Origin: Bacteroidales bacterium
Lineage (GTDB): Bacteria; Bacteroidota; Bacteroidia; Bacteroidales; UBA932
Assembly (NCBI GenBank): GCA_024689525.1
Contig: JAILDI010000171.1
Location: forward strand, 1 to 5,132
DNA: 5,132 nucleotides
Direction: 5' to 3'
The notes below the pieces were generated by a model that had not been told where the DNA came from, searched no databases, and was given only the letters and a program-made list of their open reading frames with translations. This document shows, piece by piece, positions 1 through 5,132 of the stretch (its first letter is position 1; each line of letters begins with the position of its first letter). A program made the translations under genes and the position numbers.

Positions 1-698
1 GTGAGTCCCTTGTACTCGCCGGGGAGAACCCATACATAATAGGTATCGCCGGTTGCAAATGCGCTGCCTGCAGGGGTCAGTTTAATCACGTCCGAGCCGG
101 TAGCATTGTCGCTGGGGTCGATGAGAGGGGCTCCGTCATTCCAGAGAATGCTGAAATCACCGGCAATGGCGATGGGGGTGCCGTCATTGGTCTTGAGTTC
201 GATGCGGCGCACTGTATCGACCCCTTCCTGGGTGAGCTTGAATTTCAGGAGAGCTCCGACATTGCGGAAGCTTACGTTCTTCTCACCTGCGAATTTGCCC
301 ACGGCCAGGTTGGTATTCTTGTCGAATGTGCCGTTGACCACTTTCTGGGCTGTAAAATCGGCAACGGTGCTAATGCCGCTGGTGGCGGAGCACATCGCGT
401 TCTCATTGTAGGGATACAGGGCGAAAAGGTTTTCATCGGCATTGATGCCGGGGCCTTTGAACACCGCGCTTGCTCCCTCATCGGCAGTTGCAAACTTGGA
501 ATTCCTGTATGTGCCTTCTTCCAGAGTGAAGACGGCGATTTCGTCGTTGGCATCCCAAAGGACGTTCATTCCGTCCAGATGGGATTTGGTAATCTCCATT
601 GTGGCGGTAAGCTCGCTTCCGGGCTCCGCAACGGGGAGGCTCTTGTTACATGCCGCCAGGGCAAATACGGCGGCTGCGGCTGCAAATATCTTTTTCAT
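1..698 (-). CDS. Fimbrillin-like lipoprotein (Mfa-like), partial: C-terminus beyond left edge
   Basis: The reading frame is open from an ATG at 698 to the left edge, giving 232 whole codons. The N-terminus MKKIFAAAAAVFALAAC is a lipoprotein signal peptide with lipobox LAAC, so Cys17 should be lipidated. Residues about 34-59 (MEITKSHLDGMNVLWDANDE, then IAVF) match the opening motif of Bacteroidota fimbrillin-like proteins (Mfa-like/fimbrillin family): a T-K-S/T-x-L-D-G strand, then LW-x-x-x-D-x-I-A-V-F. Further family-like features are FALYPYN near residue 92, a beta strand with NVGALLKFKL near 146 and YVWVLPGEY near 221. Known members are outer-membrane or surface proteins, some of them pilus subunits or anchors. 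No acidic residue run follows Cys17, so a surface-export signal is not obvious. The start lies 5 bases after the stop of the BACON lipoprotein gene, implying co-transcription. The family call is fairly secure; adhesion as a role is inferred. Confidence 0.85.
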   Translation of the reverse strand, partial: MKKIFAAAAAVFALAACNKSLPVAEPGSELTATMEITKSHLDGMNVLWDANDEIAVFTLEEGTYRNSKFATADEGASAVFKGPGINADENLFALYPYNENAMCSATSGISTVADFTAQKVVNGTFDKNTNLAVGKFAGEKNVSFRNVGALLKFKLTQEGVDTVRRIELKTNDGTPIAIAGDFSILWNDGAPLIDPSDNATGSDVIKLTPAGSAFATGDTYYVWVLPGEYKGL

Positions 699-703
699 AT
701 GGC

Positions 704-2362
704 TTACCAGTTATAGTTACCTCCGTCGGAGAAAATCTCATTGTCGTTGTTGGTGTCGCTGCCCTTTTCGTGGACGGTGGTGAGTTCCACCACGACATCG
801 TCGATGAAGAAGCGGTAGTCCAGCAGGTACTTGGTGTTTTCGCCGCGTCCGAGGGCATCCTTCTCCTCATCGGTGAGTTGCGGGGCGAAGATATTGATTA
901 CCGATTCCTGAGTGAGGTGGTGGAATTCGGTGGTGTATTCAGCGAACACGCCGTCCTTGAGGCCTTCCATCACGAAGCTCTCTTCACCGGCTGCAATTGT
1001 TGCTCTGGCAATGTTGTCCAGGCCGCGGAAGTCCTTCATATTGCAGGCCTTGAGGGTAATCCTGGCGTCGGTATCGGCTACGCCCATCTGCTTGAGGCAT
1101 TCGCCGATCTTTACGGTATAGGTGCCGCAGCAGATCCTTGTCCACACGGATTCGTCGTAGAAGCCTACCTGCAGGTAACCGGGCTTTTCGTAGCAGCCCA
1201 TTGCCTTGGCAAACGGGCCAAGATCCTCCGGTACCGTGTACTGATCGTTGAAGCTGGTCATATTGGAGGCGTAGCTGTTAGTGGCGCTCCTAAGAAGGCC
1301 CAGAGGATACCTCACATCGGGTGCGTAGCTGTCCACGAGGTCGTTGAAGGCCGTGGAGAAGGCAATCTTGCTGCCGTCCATTGCGGGAACGTTGCCGGTC
1401 TCACCCTTCGCGGGGCACACGCAGATTGTATTTGAGATTGAGATATACTCCTTGGACGGCTTGGCATCGGCCGTAATCTTGAAATGGATCGTGCCGCCTG
1501 CGGGGATGGCTTCGGATGCGGGAATGGTGAAGAAGATGACGTTCCAAACCGCATCTGAGCCGGGTGTGATGGCGTTTTCGATGTTTATCTTGTTCCAGTT
1601 CTCGCCGTCCTTGCCCCAGTAGTATGACCAGCCTGCCTTGGTAAAGGACGCGGCGCGCGCGCCAAGCATAAGGCGGAGTTCTCCGCTGAGGGCTTCTTTC
1701 ACAGGTGCGCTGATGAGCACCGATTCGCCCTGTGCGAAACCGTCCATACGGATGCTGCGGTGGATGCTTCTGGCGGCATCGTCACCGGCTGACGGCTGGG
1801 TGTGAGACGGGCAGACGAATTCCAACGTACCTTCTTCATTGCTGCGCTTGAGCACCATTCCGGCGGGGAATATGCATTCGTTGCCAGCAATGACGGCATT
1901 CGTGAGTTTGCGGGATTCGGGAGAGTCGATCTCGAAGGTTTCGATGATGGGGAAGCTGTAGCCTTCCACCACAGCAACCTCGCCAGCCTCCTGAGCTATC
2001 GTTATGGTCTTTGTGAGTTCGGCCTTTGAAGGAACGGTAATTGTGATTGTGGCGTTCCTCTGTTCGGTCTTGGCGTTTTTATTCACCGTCACTTTGATTT
2101 CCTTGTTGCCCTGGCCGGAGGTGGCGTCGACGCTTGCCCAGGCAATTGCCTTGCCGTCTTCGCCGGTAATGGCGATGTTCCAGTAGCAGTTGGAGGTGAT
2201 TGCGAAGGATTCTTCCGCTCCGCTTGCGGGAACGTTGATCTGCTCCTTGTTTACCGTGAGCGCGGGCGCATTGGGATCGTCCTGGCCTTGGGGCTCTTCC
2301 TTGGGCCCGCAGGCAAACAGCGCGGGAAGGAGAAGCGAAATGAATAGGAGTTTGGTGCGCAT
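704..2362 (-). CDS. BACON-domain lipoprotein, probably surface-exposed, function unknown
   Basis: This is a complete 552-residue protein. MRTKLLFISLLLPALFAC is a lipoprotein signal peptide with the acylated Cys predicted at residue 18. It is followed by GPKEEP, whose K-E-E resembles the lipoprotein export signal that sends Bacteroidota lipoproteins to the cell surface. Residues about 35-125 form a BACON domain: LTVNKEQINVPASG, then FAITSNCYWNIAI, WASVDATSGQGN, ITITVPS and a closing TITIAQEAG. BACON domains are Bacteroidota Ig-like modules often found in carbohydrate- or mucin-associated proteins, commonly as spacers. The rest (about 135-528) is beta-rich and I do not recognise it. It may be two jelly-roll-like halves, one ending near IHFKITADAKPSKEYISISN (290-310) and one ending at YRFFIDDVVVEL (516-527). 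It has ten Cys besides Cys18. A hydrophilic Asn/Asp-rich tail closes the protein; no type IX sorting domain is visible. It is first gene of the operon with the fimbrillin-like gene. Confidence 0.9.
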   Translation of the reverse strand: MRTKLLFISLLLPALFACGPKEEPQGQDDPNAPALTVNKEQINVPASGAEESFAITSNCYWNIAITGEDGKAIAWASVDATSGQGNKEIKVTVNKNAKTEQRNATITITVPSKAELTKTITIAQEAGEVAVVEGYSFPIIETFEIDSPESRKLTNAVIAGNECIFPAGMVLKRSNEEGTLEFVCPSHTQPSAGDDAARSIHRSIRMDGFAQGESVLISAPVKEALSGELRLMLGARAASFTKAGWSYYWGKDGENWNKINIENAITPGSDAVWNVIFFTIPASEAIPAGGTIHFKITADAKPSKEYISISNTICVCPAKGETGNVPAMDGSKIAFSTAFNDLVDSYAPDVRYPLGLLRSATNSYASNMTSFNDQYTVPEDLGPFAKAMGCYEKPGYLQVGFYDESVWTRICCGTYTVKIGECLKQMGVADTDARITLKACNMKDFRGLDNIARATIAAGEESFVMEGLKDGVFAEYTTEFHHLTQESVINIFAPQLTDEEKDALGRGENTKYLLDYRFFIDDVVVELTTVHEKGSDTNNDNEIFSDGGNYNW

Positions 2363-2413
2363 AAATAATATGGTTAGTTGTTTGTGTTATCGGTTTCGGA
2401 TGGTTGTCCGTTG

Positions 2414-2446
2414 CAAAATTATACAAAAAATCAACAACTTATCCAA
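2414..2446 (-). promoter_or_regulatory. Probable Bacteroides-type promoter of the lipoprotein operon
   Basis: On the minus strand TAATTTTG (2421-2414) fits the Bacteroides -7 consensus TAnnTTTG exactly. The -33 element is weaker: TTGG (2446-2443) lies 21 bases upstream, instead of a perfect TTTG. Transcription would begin near 2407 and leave a leader of about 45 bases before the ATG at 2362, with no Shine-Dalgarno sequence, which is normal in this phylum. The weak -33 box would suit a promoter that needs an activator, but that is inference. Confidence 0.5.
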
Positions 2447-2467
2447 GGCCTCTTCCAAAACAAGGTT

Positions 2468-2498
2468 TTTGAAGATTATATTATGGTTTATAACTTTG
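2468..2498 (+). promoter_or_regulatory. Upstream Bacteroides-type promoter (P1) of the regulator gene
   Basis: TTTG at 2468-2471 and TAACTTTG at 2491-2498 match both the -33 (TTTG) and -7 (TAnnTTTG) consensus elements of the Bacteroides primary sigma factor, with 19 bases between them. Initiation would fall near 2503-2506, giving a leader of about 60 AT-rich bases before the ATG at 2565. Confidence 0.55.
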
Positions 2499-2520
2499 TT
2501 AATTAATCAGTTAAGTTAAA

Positions 2521-2568
2521 ATGCGCCACTTTGTAAAACAAGATTATTTTTTTATATTTGCGGTATGA
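2521..2568 (+). CDS. Possible 15-codon upstream reading frame overlapping the regulator start
   Basis: ATG at 2521 opens a frame reading MRHFVKQDYFFIFAV and stops at TGA 2566-2568, which overlaps the regulator's ATG as ATGA. This is the classic four-base overlap used in translational coupling. It would be present only on transcripts from the upstream promoter P1. No ribosome-binding site is visible. The frame runs through the -33 and -7 elements of P2, so its aromatic-rich content may simply reflect promoter bases. Coding status is unproven. Confidence 0.2.
   Translation: MRHFVKQDYFFIFAV
2530..2560 (+). promoter_or_regulatory. Start-proximal Bacteroides-type promoter (P2) of the regulator gene
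   Basis: TTTG at 2530-2533 and TATATTTG at 2553-2560 match both consensus elements, again separated by 19 bases. The expected initiation point (about 4-7 bases after the -7 box) falls on or beside the A of the ATG at 2565, so a transcript from here would be leaderless or nearly so. The start codon itself is well supported, because it begins a clean signal peptide. Confidence 0.55.
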
Positions 2569-4076
2569 AAAAGATCTTGATTCCGGCGGTTTTCGCCTTG
2601 TTCCTTTTTGTTTCCTGCGGAAAAGAGCGCAGTACCACATTCGCGCTGCTGGACCAGGCCATTGAGAATAAGGAAGTTTTCGACTTGAAACACGAGCAGT
2701 TGCAGGACTCTCTTCGTGCAGTATATGGCTGGGCTGTAACGGACAGTGCCCGGTGGGAAGCCGCATACCGCCTGGAAAAGATTTTCTTCTATCACGATGT
2801 GGATTCCTGTTACAGTTATGTGCAAAAGATGCTGGAATTGCAGGGCAAGGACGTGCGTAGGCGCGGAATCAGCGGTTCCTGTTACGCCAATATCCTGTAT
2901 AAGATGGATTCGTTGAACAGGGCGCTCGTCGTGTTCGAGAAGGTGGATACGACGGATCTGGGTATCGAAGGCTTCCGGACTTATGGCTTTGCCGGATACC
3001 ACATCTACCGCAAGCTCCTTGCAGATTATCCTGCGTTTGACGATAAATGCCACGAAATAATCGACCGCTGGTGGCAGCTGGACAGCACAAACGTGGAATG
3101 TGCCTATTACCACAATGAGGTGCTCCGCCGGGATGGTATACCTGTGGACGGGCTTCAAAAACTGCGGGAATGTAACCTCACAAGTCCGAATGACACGGCC
3201 AAGGCGTACTACTTTATGGCCTGGGAACATCTTAACGACGGCAATGTGTCCAAGGCTATGGAATGTTTTTCCACATCGGCCACCTATGACCTGAGGGTAT
3301 CGGCAAAGGCATACAACGCTTTGTATGAACTTGCCCGAATCCTGTTCCGCAGAGGAGACATCCGCCGTGCGGACAGGTATATGCGTATGACTCTGGAGGA
3401 TGCCCGTACATCGCACTATGCGCTCCGGTACAACGACATCATCCAGTCGGAATTCGAAATAATGAACGTTGTACTTAAACAGGAAAAGCACAGGCATTAC
3501 ACCTATATCCTGGGTATCGTTTCGGTGTCCCTGATGCTATTGGTTGCGCTGGCGCTGGTTTTCCTGCTGGGGCGCTATTCCAACAGGCTCACGGTTTCGC
3601 AGAGGAAACTCAGCGAAGTATCGAACATCAAGGACAGTTTCCTTGCCAACTATATGGAGAAATGCGTGGACTATCTGAACAAGGTCGATGAGTACCGTTC
3701 GTCCCTTCGCCGCACGGCAAAGGAGGATGGCGCGGACGCAATTATGGCACAGCTTCGCAAGCCTTCGTTCGCGGCCGGTGAGTTCAGCGGGCTTTTGACT
3801 TCGCTGGATTCCACCTTCCTTGGCATCTTCCCTGATTTCGTGGATAAGGTGAACGCCCATATGCAGGAGCCGTACAGGCTGGAGATGCCAAAGCCTGGAG
3901 TCCTATCTACGGAGCTTCGGATCCTTGCTCTGATAAAGATGGGCATCTCAAAGCGCCAGAAGATTGCCAAGATCCTGAATATGTCGGTAACAACCGTCTA
4001 TTCCTACCATTGCAATCTCCAGAAGCACTCCCTGCTCTCCGCCAGGGATTTCGACCGGGTCATCGCCTCGCTGTGA
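2565..4076 (+). CDS. Membrane-anchored TPR/HTH regulator, DUF6377 type
   Basis: This is a complete 503-residue protein. MKKILIPAVFALFLFVSC is an export signal with a lipobox-like FVSC. Residues about 25-305 are helical and periplasmic, with TPR-like helix pairs at about 211-243 (TAKAYYFMAWEHLNDGNVSK, then AMECF) and 246-280 (SAKAYNALYELARILFRRGD). One membrane helix lies at about 313-336 (ILGIVSVSLMLLVALALVFL), followed by basic, coiled-coil-prone sequence. Residues about 345-440 carry DUF6377-like sequence: IKDSFLANYMEKCVDYLNKV and LDSTFLGIFPDFVDKVN. Residues 448-482 form a LuxR/GerE-like helix-turn-helix: STELRILALIKMGISKRQKI, then AKILNMSVTTVYSYH. This architecture implies a one-component sensor that senses in the periplasm and binds DNA from the inner membrane; the signal is unknown. 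It diverges from the lipoprotein operon, its most likely target, and lacks kinase and receiver domains. Confidence 0.88.
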   Translation: MKKILIPAVFALFLFVSCGKERSTTFALLDQAIENKEVFDLKHEQLQDSLRAVYGWAVTDSARWEAAYRLEKIFFYHDVDSCYSYVQKMLELQGKDVRRRGISGSCYANILYKMDSLNRALVVFEKVDTTDLGIEGFRTYGFAGYHIYRKLLADYPAFDDKCHEIIDRWWQLDSTNVECAYYHNEVLRRDGIPVDGLQKLRECNLTSPNDTAKAYYFMAWEHLNDGNVSKAMECFSTSATYDLRVSAKAYNALYELARILFRRGDIRRADRYMRMTLEDARTSHYALRYNDIIQSEFEIMNVVLKQEKHRHYTYILGIVSVSLMLLVALALVFLLGRYSNRLTVSQRKLSEVSNIKDSFLANYMEKCVDYLNKVDEYRSSLRRTAKEDGADAIMAQLRKPSFAAGEFSGLLTSLDSTFLGIFPDFVDKVNAHMQEPYRLEMPKPGVLSTELRILALIKMGISKRQKIAKILNMSVTTVYSYHCNLQKHSLLSARDFDRVIASL

Positions 4077-4103
4077 CGCCCTGGGCCTGTATGCTTTTAC
4101 AAA
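4077..4103. other. Short convergent intergenic gap without visible terminator
   Basis: Only 27 bases separate the TGA of the regulator gene (4074-4076) from the TAG of the DUF4832-type gene on the opposite strand (4106-4104). I see no GC-rich hairpin with a T-tract in either direction. The nearest self-complementary sequences are GCCC/GGGC with a one-base loop and GTGT/ACAC at 4113-4123 within the neighbouring gene, both too weak. Confidence 0.6.
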
Positions 4104-5132
4104 CTACTGGAACGTGTAAAACACATTGTAACCGTTACTCCATTGTGTCTCGTTGTTGGCGAGGCGGATGGAGTATTCGGGACGGCTCTGCAGTCCTTTT
4201 GCGTTGTCAGGGAGCCAGATTGCAAGCTGGTCTCCTGTGACGATGCCCTGGGGCAGTGTTACCTGGAAGGTATAGGTGTGTGAGCCGGGAGTGACCGTTG
4301 TACCTGATACCGTTCCTGCGGGAACCAGACGGATGTCCAGGTCGCTGTCCTTCAATACTGTGGGTGAGCCGTTGCGCAGGAGTACGAACTTCATGGGACG
4401 TGCGTTGATAACACGTGCCGCGCCGCTGTTCTTTATGGTAAAACTCACATCCAGGGTGCTGCCGCTTGATGCACTGCTTCCGGTGACGGTGACATCGGTC
4501 AGGTACAGGCGATAGCCCAGCATCTTCTTGATGGCGGGCATCCATCCCTGTTCGTGCCACCAGCGCATGAGCGTACTGCCGTGGGAACTGTCATCCGGAT
4601 ACTCGTGGTAGCCGATATCGTGGTGAAGGAATGAGTAATGGTTATTGTAAACCCCGGCGGGGATATTATTGTAATTATATCCTTCCATTTCTGTGATGGA
4701 GGTGGAAGAATACGGTGCTTCGCCGCCGCAGATCAGATACTCGGCCTGCTGCTGCCACATAGCCCTTTCATAGGCATAGTGGAAAGTACCAAGGTCCGAT
4801 CCGCCATAAAGGAATGCATCGTTGTGGAAGGAGAGCCTGTGCAGGGCATCGGTCCCGAAACCATTCAGCTGAGTCCAGGACGATACGCTGTTGGGGCTCA
4901 GGTAGAACTGCTTGTAGGCAGGAGTGCGCACCTGGATCTGACGGCTTGCAGGGAATGCGTCGAGAATGGCGTCAAGGACGTCCTCGCGGTCCTCGAATCC
5001 GGTCACCTTATCGGTGCTGCTGTTATAAGTCCAGTCCCTGGTCTCGGTCCATTTGCCGTCCGAATAGCTGAAATTGCTGAAATGTGTCGTATAATACCAT
5101 TCACCGTATGTTCCGATGAAGCCGGCCTGGGC
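4104..5132 (-). CDS. DUF4832-type (DUF4874/DUF4832) secreted protein, partial: N-terminus beyond right edge
   Basis: The frame is open from the right edge to TAG at 4104, giving 342 residues. A GTG at 5006 is possible, but similarity continues upstream through AQAGFIGTYGEWYY, so the gene starts outside the window. That motif matches the end of the DUF4874 region, a TIM-barrel-like fold. DUF4832 hallmarks follow in order (residues counted from the edge): FPASRQIQVRTPAYKQFY about 60-77, RLSFHNDAFLYGGSDLGTF 99-117, CGGEAPY 135-141, YNNHYSFLH 162-170, then a C-terminal beta-sandwich from about 210 with SFTIKNSG, LAIWLPDNA and EYSIRLANNETQW. These proteins resemble glycoside hydrolases in fold, but their activity is not established to my knowledge. 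Glu11 (GEW) and Glu138 (GGE) are acidic residues in strand-end positions. The gene converges on the regulator and probably ends a separate transcription unit. Confidence 0.85.
   Translation of the reverse strand, partial: AQAGFIGTYGEWYYTTHFSNFSYSDGKWTETRDWTYNSSTDKVTGFEDREDVLDAILDAFPASRQIQVRTPAYKQFYLSPNSVSSWTQLNGFGTDALHRLSFHNDAFLYGGSDLGTFHYAYERAMWQQQAEYLICGGEAPYSSTSITEMEGYNYNNIPAGVYNNHYSFLHHDIGYHEYPDDSSHGSTLMRWWHEQGWMPAIKKMLGYRLYLTDVTVTGSSASSGSTLDVSFTIKNSGAARVINARPMKFVLLRNGSPTVLKDSDLDIRLVPAGTVSGTTVTPGSHTYTFQVTLPQGIVTGDQLAIWLPDNAKGLQSRPEYSIRLANNETQWSNGYNVFYTFQ

Larger units (their letters stand above)
2363..2564. other. Divergent AT-rich intergenic regulatory region
   Basis: These 202 bases separate the start codons of the lipoprotein operon (minus) and the DUF6377-type regulator (plus). 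Composition shifts sharply to AT-rich, especially from about 2415 to 2560. It holds promoter-like elements in both directions, listed separately, and a short reading frame before the regulator. The heptamer ACTTTGT occurs at 2493-2499 and 2528-2534, inside the -7 box of the upstream plus promoter and the -33 box of the downstream one. I found no long inverted repeat that would clearly mark an operator, and no riboswitch-like structure; the best short pairing is CGGA/TCCG around 2397-2410, only 4 bp. Confidence 0.7.

Noticed and set aside
672..689. Alanine codon run GCAGCCGCAGCCGCC as a phase-variable repeat
   Set aside because: It is a short alternating Ala run in a signal peptide. Codons vary, and the tract is too short to suggest slippage.
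650..1435. 261-codon open frame on the plus strand, opposite the BACON lipoprotein gene
   Set aside because: The opposite frame encodes a complete lipoprotein with signal peptide and BACON domain. This frame has no recognisable domain, no promoter and no start context, and reads as a mirror of moderate-GC coding sequence.
2476..2493. TTATA...TATAA inverted repeat in the intergenic region as operator
   Set aside because: The five-base arms are pure A/T in an AT-rich stretch and overlap the P1 promoter, so they are expected by chance.
2544..3497. 317-codon open frame on the minus strand, opposite the regulator gene
   Set aside because: It overlaps the regulator's signal peptide and TPR region, whose protein features are clear. 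The translation resembles no family and has no signal or domain.
4113..4136. Short inverted repeats GTGT-AAA-ACAC and GTAAC-C-GTTAC as terminator or operator
   Set aside because: Stems are only 4-5 bp with loops of 1-3 bases, there is no T-tract, and they lie inside the 3' end of a coding sequence.
4104..5006. Taking GTG at 5006 as the start of the DUF4832-type gene
   Set aside because: The frame stays open to the right edge and the 42 upstream codons include the family-like motif QAGFIGTYGEWYY, so the GTG is an internal Val codon.

Overview
The window looks like chromosomal DNA from a member of the Bacteroidota, probably order Bacteroidales. The reasons are the protein families (a fimbrillin-like lipoprotein, a BACON-domain lipoprotein, a membrane-anchored TPR/HTH regulator of the DUF6377 type, and a DUF4832-type protein), promoter elements of the Bacteroides form (TTTG, then TAnnTTTG), and start codons without clear Shine-Dalgarno sequences. 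Coding DNA is of moderate GC, and the one long intergenic region is strongly AT-rich. Genus cannot be fixed from the sequence.

Layout: (1) Bases 1-698, minus strand, hold the first 232 codons of a fimbrillin-like lipoprotein that runs off the left edge. (2) Bases 704-2362, minus strand, hold a complete 552-residue lipoprotein with one N-terminal BACON domain and a long unassigned beta-rich region. It lies upstream of gene 1 with a 5-base gap, so the two form an operon. (3) Bases 2363-2564 are a divergent AT-rich intergenic region with one likely promoter for the operon and two close matches to the Bacteroides promoter facing the other way. (4) Bases 2565-4076, plus strand, hold a complete 503-residue inner-membrane regulator: signal peptide, TPR-like periplasmic part, one membrane helix, DUF6377 region and C-terminal helix-turn-helix. 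(5) Bases 4104-5132, minus strand, hold the last 342 residues of a DUF4832-type secreted protein that enters from the right edge and converges on the regulator with 27 bases between stops.

Working model (inference): the DUF6377-type protein senses something in the periplasm and controls the divergent operon encoding two exported lipoproteins, which probably act at the cell surface in adhesion or glycan binding. The DUF4832-type gene belongs to a separate transcription unit and may act on or bind glycans. There are no RNA genes, mobile elements or CRISPR arrays visible. The most interesting points are the regulator/lipoprotein pairing, the promoter that abuts the regulator's start codon (possible leaderless mRNA), a 15-codon upstream reading frame overlapping that start, and the cysteine-rich uncharacterised C-terminal part of the BACON lipoprotein.
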